A DNA stretch of 64,000 nucleotides from Pseudophaeobacter flagellatus (GCF_021228235.1 NZ_JAJQRG010000009.1:124001-188000), one strand, 5' to 3'; counted from the stretch's first letter, positions 23,895 through 33,345 are shown. Made by a program: numbers and translations. Notes: generated from the sequence alone by a model not told the origin.

Positions 23895-24701
23895 ATGGGC
23901 AAGCTGTTCTTTTACGTAGCATTGGCACTGGTAGTGGTGTCTGGCTTGGTTTTTGCGCCACCAGCAGAGTTGGCTAAGCTCGCCATCCATCCGATGGAAC
24001 AGTTCGGCGTGGCCTCCCTAACGGGTGGTGCCGTCAGCACCTTCGCAATCACCAATGTCACCCTCTGGCTGGCCCTGGCTGTTGTCTGCGTCTTCCTCTT
24101 GATGGTTGTGGGCTCTTCGCGCCGCGCCATTGTGCCAGGTCGCGCCCAGTCGGTTGCGGAACTGACCTACGGGTTCATCTACAAGATGGTTGAAGATGTC
24201 GCTGGCAAAGATGGCGTCAAGTTCTTCCCATATATCATGACTCTGTTCATGTTCATCCTGATGGCCAACTTCCTTGGTCTGATCCCGATGTCCTTTACCA
24301 CCACCTCGCATATCGCTGTCACTGCGATCCTGGCGGGTCTGGTGTTCCTTACCGTCACCATCGTTGGCTTTGTCAAAAATGGCACCGGTTTCCTTGGCCT
24401 CTTCTGGGTTTCCAGCGCGCCTTTGGCCCTGCGCCCCATCTTGGCCATCATCGAATTGATTTCCTACTTCGTACGTCCCGTAAGCCACAGCATTCGTCTT
24501 GCTGGCAACGTGATGGCGGGCCACGCAGTTCTGAAGGTTTTTGCAGGGTTTGCAGGCGCACTGGGCCTGTTCAGCTTCCTGCCGATCTTTGCGATCACCG
24601 CGGTCTACGCTCTCGAAGTTCTGGTGGCCTTTATTCAGGCCTATGTCTTTACCATCCTGACCTGCGTGTATCTGAAAGATGCCCTGCATCCGAGCCACTA
24701 A
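23895..24701 (+). CDS. atpB: ATP synthase F0 subunit a
   Basis: A 268-residue integral membrane protein that provides the proton half-channels. The essential Arg is in [14 protein letters not shown], and the C-terminal [22 protein letters not shown] helix is conserved. The first 20 residues ([20 protein letters not shown]) form a hydrophobic segment ahead of the usual HPMEQF motif, a longer start than in many relatives. AGGAG precedes the ATG. The gene lies between atpI and atpE, with a hairpin before atpE. Confidence 0.97.
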   Translation: MGKLFFYVALALVVVSGLVFAPPAELAKLAIHPMEQFGVASLTGGAVSTFAITNVTLWLALAVVCVFLLMVVGSSRRAIVPGRAQSVAELTYGFIYKMVEDVAGKDGVKFFPYIMTLFMFILMANFLGLIPMSFTTTSHIAVTAILAGLVFLTVTIVGFVKNGTGFLGLFWVSSAPLALRPILAIIELISYFVRPVSHSIRLAGNVMAGHAVLKVFAGFAGALGLFSFLPIFAITAVYALEVLVAFIQAYVFTILTCVYLKDALHPSH

Positions 24702-24724
24702 GGTTAGGCCCAAGCCAAGTTCCC

Positions 24725-24748
24725 CGCTGACCCGATCCTGGGTCGGCG
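24725..24748 (+). promoter_or_regulatory. Intercistronic hairpin between atpB and atpE
   Basis: A 9-bp stem (CGCTGACCC/GGGTCGGCG, one G-U pair in RNA) with a six-base loop lies 41 bp before the atpE start. No T tract follows. Together with the stronger hairpin after atpE it brackets the c-subunit message, which must be translated or kept in about ten-fold excess. Confidence 0.5.
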
Positions 24749-24788
24749 AGATCCCAAATCACCACATTCCATCGTAAGGAGAATACCC

Positions 24789-25025
24789 ATGGAAGGCGAT
24801 ATCGCACAACTCGGTCAGTTCATCGGCGCAGGCCTGGCAGCAATTGGTTCCGGCGCAGCCGCAATCGGTGTTGGCCACGTAGCCGGCAACTTCCTGGCAG
24901 GCGCTCTGCGCAACCCATCGGCAGCCGCCGGCCAGACAGCTACTCTCTTCATCGGCATCGCCTTTGCAGAAGCTCTGGGCATCTTCTCGTTCCTGGTTGC
25001 TCTGCTGCTGATGTTCGCAGTCTAA
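24789..25025 (+). CDS. atpE: ATP synthase F0 subunit c
   Basis: A 78-residue hairpin of two membrane helices that forms the proton-driven ring. The Gly/Ala-rich first helix ([17 protein letters not shown]), the polar loop RNPSAA and the ion-carrying Glu in [10 protein letters not shown] are all present. Ligands for Na+ are not evident, so it is a proton-type ring. The ribosome site TAAGGAG is strong, and hairpins lie on both sides of the gene. Confidence 0.97.
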   Translation: MEGDIAQLGQFIGAGLAAIGSGAAAIGVGHVAGNFLAGALRNPSAAAGQTATLFIGIAFAEALGIFSFLVALLLMFAV

Positions 25026-25051
25026 GACCTTAGGACACTTTATCCTTACGG

Positions 25052-25082
25052 TCGGGCGGTAGGCCCAAGGCCTGCCGCCCGA
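25052..25082 (+). promoter_or_regulatory. Strong intercistronic hairpin between atpE and atpF'
   Basis: A 14-bp stem (TCGGGCGGTAGGCC/GGCCTGCCGCCCGA, a single U-G pair in RNA) closed by a CAA loop begins 26 bp after the atpE stop. There is no T tract. It could protect the 3' end of an atpE message from exonucleases or cause partial termination, giving more c subunit than the downstream b and b' subunits. Confidence 0.65.
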
Positions 25083-25111
25083 TGTAACGGCAAGTTCCCT
25101 AGGAGGACGAC

Positions 25112-25660
25112 ATGGCATCTAATACGCAAGACGCAGCTCACGGCGCCGCCGAGGCCGCGCACGGCTCTGCTCCGGGCATGCCGCAGCTGGATTTCTCGAC
25201 CTTCGGGAACCAGATCTTCTGGCTGGCAATCGCGCTGGTCGCGATCTATCTCATTTTGTCGCGTGTCGCGCTGCCCCGCATTGCTGCGGTTCTCGCAGAG
25301 CGTCAGGGGACCATCACCAACGACCTTGCTGCGGCTGAAGATCTGAAAGCCAAGGCAGTTGAGGCCGAAGACGCATATAACAAAGCGCTGGCAGATGCCC
25401 GCGCTGAAGCCCAGCGTATCGCCGCCGAAACACGCGCCGAAATCCAGGTTGGCCTGGACGAAGCCATTGCCAAAGCGGACGAACAGATTGCTGCCAAGAC
25501 CGCCGAGTCTGAAAAGGCCATCGGTGAAATCAAGGCTGGCGCGCTGGAAAGCGTGAAAGAAGTTGCCGCTGACACCGCCGAAGCTCTGGTAACAGCGCTG
25601 GGTGGCAAAGCTGATGCAAAAGCAGTCGCTACAGCGGTTGCCGACCGGATGAAAGGTTAA
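25112..25660 (+). CDS. atpF': ATP synthase F0 subunit b'
   Basis: A 182-residue peripheral-stalk subunit, the second b-type copy found in photosynthetic bacteria and alphaproteobacteria. After about 30 polar residues comes one membrane helix ([22 protein letters not shown]), then a long Ala/Glu/Lys-rich coiled coil. AGGAGG precedes the start. It is 4 bp from atpF, with which it forms the heterodimeric stalk. Confidence 0.95.
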   Translation: MASNTQDAAHGAAEAAHGSAPGMPQLDFSTFGNQIFWLAIALVAIYLILSRVALPRIAAVLAERQGTITNDLAAAEDLKAKAVEAEDAYNKALADARAEAQRIAAETRAEIQVGLDEAIAKADEQIAAKTAESEKAIGEIKAGALESVKEVAADTAEALVTALGGKADAKAVATAVADRMKG

Positions 25661-25664
25661 GGAC

Positions 25665-26225
25665 ATGCGCACAGTTCTGGCAATTGCCCTCACCCTTGGG
25701 GCCTCCAGCCCGGCCTTCGCCGCCTCTGGTCCCTTCTTTTCGATGAGCAACACCAACTTTGTTGTTCTGCTTGGCTTTCTTCTGTTTGTTGGCATTCTGC
25801 TGTTTGTCAAAGTACCTACCCTGCTGGGTGGCCAGCTTGACGCCCGTGCTGACGGCATCCAGAAAGAGCTGAACGACGCCCGTGCTCTGCGTGACGAAGC
25901 CCAGACTATTCTGGCCTCTTATGAGCGCAAGCAACAGGAAGTTCAGGCCCAGGCGGATCGTATCGTGGCTGCGGCCCGTGACGATGCTGCTGCGGCGGCC
26001 GAAGAGGCCAAGGCGGATCTGGAAACCTCCATCGCCCGTCGTCTCGTTGCTGCTGAAGAGCAGATCGCTTCCGCCGAAGCCTCGGCTGTGAAGGAAGTGC
26101 GCGATCAGGCGATTTCAATCGCAGTTGCTGCCGCCGATCAAGTGATCGCCAAGCAGATGACTGCGACCGAAGCCAACAAGCTGATCGACGCGGCCATCAC
26201 CGACGTCAACGACAAGCTGCACTGA
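25665..26225 (+). CDS. atpF: ATP synthase F0 subunit b
   Basis: A 186-residue peripheral-stalk subunit. Residues 1-20 look like a signal or first hydrophobic segment (LAIALTLGASSPAFAA), followed by the membrane helix NFVVLLGFLLFVGILLF and an Ala/Glu-rich coiled coil that contacts F1. It is the last gene of the F0 operon and is followed by a terminator; the F1 genes are elsewhere, as usual in alphaproteobacteria. Confidence 0.95.
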   Translation: MRTVLAIALTLGASSPAFAASGPFFSMSNTNFVVLLGFLLFVGILLFVKVPTLLGGQLDARADGIQKELNDARALRDEAQTILASYERKQQEVQAQADRIVAAARDDAAAAAEEAKADLETSIARRLVAAEEQIASAEASAVKEVRDQAISIAVAAADQVIAKQMTATEANKLIDAAITDVNDKLH

Positions 26226-26253
26226 TCGAACAAGGATCACTGTATCTGACTAA

Positions 26254-26288
26254 ATAACCCGGCCCCAGTGGCCGGGTTATTGTTTTTT
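26254..26288 (+). terminator. Intrinsic terminator of the F0 ATP synthase operon
   Basis: An 11-bp perfect stem (ATAACCCGGCC/GGCCGGGTTAT) with a five-base loop is followed by TGTTTTTT, 28 bp after the atpF stop. This is a strong factor-independent terminator on the plus strand. Confidence 0.92.
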
Positions 26289-26453
26289 CTGCTGACCCTC
26301 ATCTCTGGCACGGCAGGGTTGGAAACGTCACTGCAAGGCGCGCTATGCTGCGCTTTTCGGTTGCTCATGTGCCTTGCAGCCGCATTCAGCAGGCATCGGC
26401 CCACAGCTAAATTTCGCGCATTGTAAAATCGTAACGACGGCAGGGGGACCGTC

Positions 26454-27224
26454 TTATCCCTTGCTGCTTTCATGTTCTAGCCGCTGCTGGGCGATTTCGG
26501 CGTTACGCAGGCTGAGCTGATGGTCGATCAGCGATTGTTTCACATAGTCCAGATGGGCCTCAACGGCGGTCCGGGCCCCTACGGGATCGCGGGCCTGCAG
26601 GGCGGCATTGATGGCACTATGCTGGGCCAAAAGCGCCTCGTAGGTGGTGTGACGGCTGAACATGATGCGGCGATTGTAGAACACACCCTTTTGCAGCAGA
26701 TCAAACATCGCGCGCATCATATGCAGCATCACAACATTATGGCTGGCATCCATGATGGCGGAATGAAACTGGGCATCCAGATTGGCCGCTGCATCCGAAA
26801 CTGCGGGGTCTCCGGCGGCGACCATCTTGTCAAAAATAGTCTGGATCACCTTCAGATCTGCGTCAGAGCCAAATTTGGCGGCGCGCTCGGCCGCCAGCCC
26901 TTCCATGTCGCGACGAAAGCCGAGGTAGTCAAACACCGCCTCGTCGTGGCGGGCAAACAGTTCAATCAGCGCTGGCGAAAAGGCCGAGCCCAGCACATCT
27001 GCGACAAATATCCCCGAACCCGCCTTGGCGCAGAGTAACCCATCCGCCTGCAGTTGCGAGATCGCATCACGCAGCGAGGGGCGCGACACCCCAAGACGCT
27101 CGGCCAGTTCGCGTTCTGGTGGCAGGCGCTCACCGGGAGAGAGGATGCCGCGCAGCACCAGCTGTTCAATCTGGTGCACCACCGAGGCAGAGAGTTTTTC
27201 GGGCTGGATTTTCTGAAACGGCAT
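26454..27224 (-). CDS. FadR/GntR-family regulator with FCD domain
   Basis: A 256-residue repressor. The winged helix is at residues 10-75 (ILSPGERLPPERELAERLGVSRPSLRDAI, the GntR signature, then GSGIFVAD), and the helical FCD effector domain from about 95 to 240 carries the metal-ligand positions of this group (LDAQFHSAI, then QHSAINAAL and VEAHLDYV). FCD proteins usually sense carboxylic acids. It is divergent from an aminotransferase gene across 209 bp holding two similar GGTCA-type sites, so it probably controls that gene and itself. Confidence 0.9.
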   Translation of the reverse strand: MPFQKIQPEKLSASVVHQIEQLVLRGILSPGERLPPERELAERLGVSRPSLRDAISQLQADGLLCAKAGSGIFVADVLGSAFSPALIELFARHDEAVFDYLGFRRDMEGLAAERAAKFGSDADLKVIQTIFDKMVAAGDPAVSDAAANLDAQFHSAIMDASHNVVMLHMMRAMFDLLQKGVFYNRRIMFSRHTTYEALLAQHSAINAALQARDPVGARTAVEAHLDYVKQSLIDHQLSLRNAEIAQQRLEHESSKG

Positions 27225-27278
27225 CGGGGCCTCTGGCTGATCATCATGTCGCAGTACAGCGGGGCGAGCGCTGCAAAT

Positions 27279-27297
27279 TGGTCAAAACATATGACCA
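27279..27297. promoter_or_regulatory. Putative FadR-type operator, site 1
   Basis: TGGTCA and TGACCA form a perfect 6-bp inverted repeat around seven A/T-rich bases, 55 bp upstream of the FadR-type gene. TGGTC/GACCA half-sites are the usual targets of FCD-domain GntR regulators, although the spacer is longer than in PdhR or LldR sites. Confidence 0.5.
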
Positions 27298-27363
27298 CGC
27301 CCGGCGCAAGCCTGCAAGCACCCGGCAGGAATCAAAGGCAGGGATTACAGTATTTGAAATTTT

Positions 27364-27382
27364 AGGTCATAACTATTGACTC
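27364..27382. promoter_or_regulatory. Putative FadR-type operator, site 2
   Basis: AGGTCA and TGACTC, separated by seven bases, repeat the layout of site 1 with two imperfect positions. It lies 52 bp before the aminotransferase start. Two sites with identical geometry near the two divergent starts suggest joint control by the FadR-type regulator. Confidence 0.42.
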
Positions 27383-27433
27383 ATATTGAAATATTCTTAC
27401 GTTGACCGGGTAAACCTCAAACGGAGCACGCCA

Positions 27434-28642
27434 ATGTTGCTGCAACAGCTCTTTGCCAGCCGAACCCAGCGGATGAAGGCCTCGGAAATTCGCGAGTTGC
27501 TGAAACTGCTGAACCGTCCCGGCCTTTTGTCCTTTGCCGGCGGAATCCCGGATCCTGCGCTGTTTCCGGCGGCGGAGTTTTCGGCCGCCTTCCAGGACTG
27601 CCTGACACCAGAACGCCAGTCCGAGGCGCTGCAATATTCCCTCAGCGAGGGCTACCTGCCGCTGCGCGAATGGATCCGAGGGCAAATGGCGCAGATGGGT
27701 GTGGTCTGTGATGTCGACAATATCTTGATTACATCGGGCTCACAGCAGGCGCTGGACTATCTGGGCAAGCTGTTTTTGTCGCCAAATGATACTGCGCTGG
27801 TGGGCTGGCCGACCTATCTGGGGGCGCTGGCGGCGTTCAACGCCTATGAGCCGCGCTATGACCAGCTGAACCCGGGTGGCAACCGATCTGCCCTCAGCTA
27901 TCGGCAGGCGGCAGAGGCGGCAGGCAGTCAGGTCAAATTCGCCTATCTGTCGCCGGATTTTGCCAATCCCACCGGGCAGACCCTGTCGCAGCAGGCCCGT
28001 GACGCGCTGTTGGATCTGAGCGAAGATCTGGGCTGCGCCATTATCGAGGATGGTGCCTATCAGGCGCTGCGCTATGACGGCGACCCGATTCCGTCGATTC
28101 TGGGGCTGGAAATCGCCCGGCGCGGTGATCTGGAACAATGTCGCACGATCTATTGTGGCTCTTTCTCAAAGACCCTGTCGCCGGGGCTGCGGCTAGGCTG
28201 GGTGGTGGCGGCCAAACCGGTGATCGCACAGATGGTTCTGATGAAGCAGGCGGCGGACTTGCACACAGCGACGTTGAACCAGATGGCGGTGCATCAGGTG
28301 GCCGAGCGCTGTTTTGAATCCCATGTCGCGCGGCTGCGGCAGGCCTATGGCAGCCGCCGCGATGCCATGCTTGCGGCGCTGCAGTCACATATGCCCCAGG
28401 GCATCACCTGGACCCGCCCGGAAGGCGGTATGTTCGTTTGGCTGAACCTGCCTGCGCATATCGATGCTGCCGCACTGCTGGTGCGGGCGCTGGATGAGGA
28501 AAATATCGCCTTTGTCCCTGGCCAAGCATTTTTCGCTGATGGCAACGGCACCAATACGCTGCGGCTAAGCTTCTCTGTGCTGGAGCCAGAGGCGATCCAC
28601 AGTGGGGTCGCGCGCCTGGGCCGTCTCTTGCAACAGACCTAG
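27434..28642 (+). CDS. PLP-dependent aminotransferase, class I/II (2-aminoadipate/MocR-like)
   Basis: A 402-residue fold-type I aminotransferase without a DNA-binding domain. The PLP lysine is Lys246 in CGSFSKTLSPGLRLGW, with DFANPTG (Asn for the PLP ring) and EDGAYQALRY upstream. This layout is that of LysN/KAT II-like enzymes acting on 2-aminoadipate, aromatic or branched amino acids. The start at 27434 has GGAG upstream and is preferred to one at 27386. Divergent from the FadR-type regulator, whose candidate sites flank the promoter. The amino donor cannot be fixed from sequence. Confidence 0.88.
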   Translation: MLLQQLFASRTQRMKASEIRELLKLLNRPGLLSFAGGIPDPALFPAAEFSAAFQDCLTPERQSEALQYSLSEGYLPLREWIRGQMAQMGVVCDVDNILITSGSQQALDYLGKLFLSPNDTALVGWPTYLGALAAFNAYEPRYDQLNPGGNRSALSYRQAAEAAGSQVKFAYLSPDFANPTGQTLSQQARDALLDLSEDLGCAIIEDGAYQALRYDGDPIPSILGLEIARRGDLEQCRTIYCGSFSKTLSPGLRLGWVVAAKPVIAQMVLMKQAADLHTATLNQMAVHQVAERCFESHVARLRQAYGSRRDAMLAALQSHMPQGITWTRPEGGMFVWLNLPAHIDAAALLVRALDEENIAFVPGQAFFADGNGTNTLRLSFSVLEPEAIHSGVARLGRLLQQT

Positions 28643-28721
28643 GGCAGAGACGTAGGGGGCTCTCGACTTCGCGGGGTTTTGACTGGTTTTCGCGTTTGGA
28701 TTGCGCCAAGCTGGCCGGGAT

Positions 28722-29006
28722 ATGCGCGGTCTTGCTCTTGTCCTGATATTTTGGCTTGCGGCCTGCTCTGGCTGGGTTGGGCATTTTGCCGGGGTGCCCG
28801 CGACATTGGTTGAGGTTGGTGGCAGCCGGTTTGAGGTTCGCTTGCGCGGCACCCTGGCCGAGGCGACCCGCGTCAATCCGCAATATGCGCCCCGGCTGGG
28901 GCCGCTTCGCAAACAGGCCGCCACCGCCATGGCGCGGGTAAGCGGATGCGAGGTGCGCGGGGTTCTTGGCGATCAGGCGGTAATGACCGGAATCTTGCAC
29001 TGTTAG
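28722..29006 (+). CDS. Small predicted lipoprotein (unrecognised)
   Basis: A 94-residue protein with a hydrophobic N-terminus and a lipobox LAAC at residues 12-15, so it should be lipidated at Cys15 and anchored in a membrane facing the periplasm. The mature part is short, with two more cysteines (in VSGCEVRG and at the C-terminus) that could form a disulfide. No family was recognised. It is 79 bp after the aminotransferase gene and 145 bp before smc, all on one strand, but no functional link is apparent. Confidence 0.65.
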   Translation: MRGLALVLIFWLAACSGWVGHFAGVPATLVEVGGSRFEVRLRGTLAEATRVNPQYAPRLGPLRKQAATAMARVSGCEVRGVLGDQAVMTGILHC

Positions 29007-29151
29007 GCACGCGGTGGCCCGTCCGTATCACTGTTTCCCCGATCTGACGCTGGGAGGGGAGGATGAGGCGGCTCTTGCTGCCTGTTTACGTTGACATAAC
29101 AGTCGTGAAGCTGCTCGAGTCAGACAAACATAGAATCACTCAGGGGCAGCT

Positions 29152-32100
29152 TTGCGCTTTTCCAAACTCAGGCTTACCGGCTTCAAAAGCTTTGTTGATC
29201 CGACCGATTTGATTATCGGCGAGGGGCTGACAGGCGTGGTTGGTCCGAATGGCTGCGGTAAATCCAACCTATTGGAGGCACTGCGCTGGGTGATGGGGGA
29301 AACCCGCGCCAAGGCAATGCGCGGCGGCGGCATGGAGGATGTGATCTTTGCCGGCACCACCTCGCGTTCGGCCCGTAACTTTGCTGAAGTGAACCTGTTG
29401 ATTGATAACTCGGATCGGCTGGCACCGTCGGGGTTTAACGATTCCGATCAGCTAGAGATTGTGCGCCGGATCACCCGCGACGCGGGCAGCGCCTATAAAT
29501 CCAATGGCACGGATGTGCGGGCGCGCGATGTGCAGATGCTCTTTGCCGATGCCTCTACCGGGGCGCATTCGCCGGCGCTGGTGCGTCAGGGGCAGATTTC
29601 CGAACTGATCAATGCCAAGCCCAAGGCGCGGCGGCGCATTCTGGAAGAGGCGGCGGGGATCTCGGGGCTGTATCAGCGTCGCCATGAGGCCGAGCTGAAG
29701 CTGAAGAATACCGAGCAGAACCTCTTGCGCGTGGATGATGTGATTGAACAGTTGGCGGGGCAGCTGGGGCAGTTGGCCCGTCAGGCCCGTCAGGCCCAAC
29801 GGTATCGCGACATCGGCGAAAAACTGCGCTTGGCCGAGGGGATGTTGCTGTACCGCCGTTGGCGGGAGGCAGATGATGCCAGGCTGAGCGCTGAACAGGA
29901 ACTAACCCTGCGCGTTACCCAGGCGGCCAAGGGCGAGGCGCTATCGCGCGCGGCGGCTGCCAACCGGGCCGAGGCCGAAGAGGGCCTGCCTGCCCTGCGC
30001 GAAGAACAGGCCATTGCCGCAGCGGTGTTGCAGCGGCTGGTGGTGCAGCGAGACTCGCTTGGTGATCAGGAATCCCAGGCGCGGCAGGCGATTGAACGGC
30101 TGGTCAGCCGCATCCAGCAGCTGGGCAATGATATCGATCGCGAAGGTGGGCTGAACCGCGATGCCGGCGACACGATTGAACGGCTCGACTGGGAACAAAA
30201 AGAACTGGCCAAGGCAAGCGAGGGCCATGAGGCCCGCCTGCAGGAGGCAGCCGATCTGGCGCGCGAGGCGGCACAAATCCTTGAGTCGCGTGAAGATCAC
30301 CTGACGCAGCTGAATGAAGATGTGGCGCGGCTCGCGGCACGCTATCAGTCTGCGCAGCGTCTGGTCGAGGACTGCCAGCGCACCCTCGCACGGGCTGAAA
30401 ACGAAGGCGCGGCAGCGCAAGAGGCTCAGGATCACGCCGCCGAGGCGCTAGAGCTGGCGGGCGAAGGTTTTGAGGCGGCTCTCGCCACCGAGGAAGAGGC
30501 CCGCGAGGTGGCCGAACTGGCCGAAGAGACGCTGGCGGCCGCAGACGAGGCGCGCACTGATACCCAGGCGCTAGAATCCGCCGCCCGGGCGCAGCGGTCC
30601 GAGGCCGAGGGCGAGCTGGGTGCCATCCGTGCCGAAGTCACCGCCCTGGCCAAATTGCTGGAACGCGACACCGCCGAAAGCGGCCAGATCCTGGATGAGC
30701 TTAGCGTATCTCCGGGCTATGAAAAGGCGCTGGGGGCGGCGCTGGCGGATGATCTACGTGCGCCTTTGGCTGCGGCGGATGGTCCAACAGGGTGGTTGAC
30801 CCTGCCGAGCTATAGCCGTGATGTGCCCCTGCCGGATGGGGTAGATCCGCTGGCGAAATATGTCTCAGGGCCTGACGCCCTGGCGCGCCGCATTGGCCAG
30901 ATTGGGCTTGTCGACAGTGATACCGCACGCAGCCTGCAGGCGGATCTGCAGCCGGGCCAGCGGCTGGTCACGCTGGAGGGCGATATCTGGCGCTGGGATG
31001 GCTACCGTGCCTGGGCCGAGGACGCCCCCAGCGCGGCGGCACTGCGGTTGGAACAGCTGAACCGGTTGGAATCCCTAAAGCAGGAGCTGGAGCGGGTCAG
31101 CGCCAAGGCCGATGGCACCCGAGCCGCGCATGAAACGCTGATGCGCCGCTTGGATGAGGTCACCCAAGCCGATCAGAATGCCCGGCAGGCCCGCCGGGTG
31201 GCGGATCAGCGGGTGGCCGATGCGGCGCGCGCGCTCAGCCGGGCTGAGGCAGAACGCAACCTGGCAGAAGGCAAGCTGGAAACCCTGGGCATTGCGGTGA
31301 CGCGCCACGGTGAGGATGCGATGAATGCGGCGTTGCAGCTGTCTCAGGCCCAGACGGCCCAGGCCGATCTGGGGGATCTGGACGCAGCCCGCGCCGGGGT
31401 CGAAGACGTTAAACAGGCGGTCGAGGCGGCGCGTATTACTATGCTCACCCATCGCTCTGCTCATGATGAGCTGCGCCGCGATGGCGAGGCGCGCATCAAA
31501 CGCGCCCAGCAGGTGACAAAGGATCTGTCCGGCTGGCGCCACCGTCTGGAGACCGCCGAACGGCGGATCGCTGAACTGGCGGAACGGCGCGAGGCCTCGC
31601 AGGAAGAGCTGGAGGAGGCCCATGCCGTCCCGGCCGAACTCGCTGAAAAGCGCGAGGAGCTGAGCGAGGCCATTGAGGAGGCGGAGGCGCGCAAGGCTGC
31701 GGCCTCGGAGGCTCTGATTGCCGCAGAAAACAGCCTGCGCGAAAAGGTACAGATCGAACGCGAAGCAGAGCGGCTCGCCTCGGAAGCGCGCGAGGCGCGG
31801 GCCCGGTCAGAGGCCCGGTGCGAGGCCGCGCGAGAGACCGTGACCCATGCGGCAGAACGTATCAGCGAAGTGCAGAATTGCAGCCCGCAGACCCTGTTGG
31901 AGCAGCTAGAGGTTAGTCCCGACCAGATGCCTGACGCCGAGGAGCTGGAGGCGGAAGTGAACCGGCACAAACGGCAGCGCGATGCCCTGGGCGCGGTGAA
32001 CCTGCGCGCCGAGGAAGACGCCCGCGAAATTCAGACTGAACATGATGAGCTGGTCTCGGAAAAGCTGGATCTGGAAGAGGCGATCAAAACCCTGCGCAGT

Positions 32101-32607
32101 GGTATTGCCAGCCTCAACCGCGAGGGGCGCGAACGGCTGCTGACCGCCTTTGAAGAGGTGAACGCCAGCTTTGCCAATCTCTTTACCCATCTGTTTGGTG
32201 GCGGCGAGGCCAATCTGGTGATGGTGGAAAGTGATGATCCACTGGACGCGGGGCTGGAAATCATGTGCCAGCCACCGGGCAAGAAACTGTCGACCCTGTC
32301 GCTGCTGTCCGGTGGCGAGCAGACGCTGACGGCCATGGCGCTGATCTTTGCGGTGTTCTTGTCCAACCCGGCGCCGATCTGTGTGCTCGACGAGGTCGAC
32401 GCGCCGCTGGACGATGCCAATGTGACCAGGTTCTGCGATCTGCTGGATGAGATGTGCCGCCAGACTGAAACGCGGTTTCTGATCATCACCCACCATGCGG
32501 TGACAATGGCGCGGATGGACCGGCTGTTTGGCGTCACGATGCAGGAAAAGGGTGTTAGTCAGCTGGTCTCTGTTGACCTGAAAAAGGCCGAAGCCCTTGT
32601 GGCCTAG
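29152..32607 (+). CDS. smc: Chromosome segregation ATPase SMC
   Basis: A 1151-residue SMC protein that organises and segregates chromosomes with ScpA and ScpB. Order: N-terminal ABC half with Walker A GPNGCGKSN (about 31-39), coiled coil, hinge (about 510-640), returning coiled coil, and C-terminal ABC half with the signature LSLLSGGE and Walker B ICVLDEVDAPLDD. The start is TTG at 29152, with AGGGG upstream; MRFSKLRLTGFKSFVDP is exactly the conserved SMC N-terminus, so no other start is likely. The hinge is on the short side. Confidence 0.97.
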   Translation: MRFSKLRLTGFKSFVDPTDLIIGEGLTGVVGPNGCGKSNLLEALRWVMGETRAKAMRGGGMEDVIFAGTTSRSARNFAEVNLLIDNSDRLAPSGFNDSDQLEIVRRITRDAGSAYKSNGTDVRARDVQMLFADASTGAHSPALVRQGQISELINAKPKARRRILEEAAGISGLYQRRHEAELKLKNTEQNLLRVDDVIEQLAGQLGQLARQARQAQRYRDIGEKLRLAEGMLLYRRWREADDARLSAEQELTLRVTQAAKGEALSRAAAANRAEAEEGLPALREEQAIAAAVLQRLVVQRDSLGDQESQARQAIERLVSRIQQLGNDIDREGGLNRDAGDTIERLDWEQKELAKASEGHEARLQEAADLAREAAQILESREDHLTQLNEDVARLAARYQSAQRLVEDCQRTLARAENEGAAAQEAQDHAAEALELAGEGFEAALATEEEAREVAELAEETLAAADEARTDTQALESAARAQRSEAEGELGAIRAEVTALAKLLERDTAESGQILDELSVSPGYEKALGAALADDLRAPLAAADGPTGWLTLPSYSRDVPLPDGVDPLAKYVSGPDALARRIGQIGLVDSDTARSLQADLQPGQRLVTLEGDIWRWDGYRAWAEDAPSAAALRLEQLNRLESLKQELERVSAKADGTRAAHETLMRRLDEVTQADQNARQARRVADQRVADAARALSRAEAERNLAEGKLETLGIAVTRHGEDAMNAALQLSQAQTAQADLGDLDAARAGVEDVKQAVEAARITMLTHRSAHDELRRDGEARIKRAQQVTKDLSGWRHRLETAERRIAELAERREASQEELEEAHAVPAELAEKREELSEAIEEAEARKAAASEALIAAENSLREKVQIEREAERLASEAREARARSEARCEAARETVTHAAERISEVQNCSPQTLLEQLEVSPDQMPDAEELEAEVNRHKRQRDALGAVNLRAEEDAREIQTEHDELVSEKLDLEEAIKTLRSGIASLNREGRERLLTAFEEVNASFANLFTHLFGGGEANLVMVESDDPLDAGLEIMCQPPGKKLSTLSLLSGGEQTLTAMALIFAVFLSNPAPICVLDEVDAPLDDANVTRFCDLLDEMCRQTETRFLIITHHAVTMARMDRLFGVTMQEKGVSQLVSVDLKKAEALVA

Positions 32608-32768
32608 GCGAAATCCGCGCAAGCTTTGACATCTGGCGTCGGCATCACGTCGTGGTCTTGGGGGAAAACAGGACCAAACAGCCCCCTTGTCCAGCAGGGC
32701 GATGGATTTATAACCAGAGGCGAGGTCGCTCGCGCCCATGATAAGTATAATACCAATCGGAGGACATT

Positions 32769-33239
32769 ATGAACCTGACCAAATCTTTTGCGGTTGCCGC
32801 CCTGGCAGTCACCCCGTTCGCTGCCCTGGCAGAAAATGTGACAGCCAGATCGGCCAGCAGCCTGGAGACTTTCTTTCTGAATGAAGGTGCCGATGTCGAG
32901 CGGCTGACCGACAATGTTGGTGATCCGCAGCTGAACGTTACCCATTATGGCAGCGAATTTACGATTTTTTATTATGGCTGCTCTGACAGCACCAACTGTG
33001 ATTCCATTCAGTTTTATTCAGGCTATGCCAGCAATGGTGGTGTGCGGCTGAAGACGGTGAATGATTTCAACGCTGAAAAGCGCTGGGTGCGGGCCTATGT
33101 GGCGGACGACGGCTCCACCAAGCTGGAAATGGATGTCTATATGGGCGATGCGGGCATCAGCGCAGATGATTTTGCCGCCACTGTTGGCCTGTGGTCGCGC
33201 CACATGAGCGATTTTGAAACAGCTATCGACTTCAATTAA
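32769..33239 (+). CDS. Secreted YbjN-domain protein
   Basis: A 156-residue protein with a signal peptide (residues 1-21, cut after ALA) and a YbjN-like domain of alternating strands: the NVTHYGSEFTIFYYGCS segment, a KTVNDFNAEKRWVRAYV segment and DVYMGDAGISADDF. Such domains resemble the type III secretion chaperone fold; secreted forms are common in roseobacters but their role is unknown. GGAGG precedes the start. A strong terminator follows 57 bp after the stop. Confidence 0.8.
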   Translation: MNLTKSFAVAALAVTPFAALAENVTARSASSLETFFLNEGADVERLTDNVGDPQLNVTHYGSEFTIFYYGCSDSTNCDSIQFYSGYASNGGVRLKTVNDFNAEKRWVRAYVADDGSTKLEMDVYMGDAGISADDFAATVGLWSRHMSDFETAIDFN

Positions 33240-33295
33240 AGCCAGCATCCAGGCCTGAGAGCGGCTGGGCTGTTCTGGTGGTTTGTCTGGTTGGC

Positions 33296-33323
33296 GGGGC
33301 ATGATATTCATCATGCCCCTTTT
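33296..33323 (+). terminator. Intrinsic terminator after the YbjN-domain gene
   Basis: A perfect 10-bp stem (GGGGCATGAT/ATCATGCCCC) with a four-base loop is followed by TTTTC. It ends the plus-strand transcript and lies 22 bp before the stop of the convergent transglycosylase gene. Confidence 0.88.
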
Positions 33324-33345
33324 CTGTTGTGCTTCACTGCTGGTG

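Noticed and set aside
29062-29190. A 42-codon plus-strand frame after GGGAGGGGAGG, overlapping the smc start
   Set aside because: The purine run is too close to the ATG, the product has no features, and it overlaps the highly conserved SMC N-terminus in another frame.
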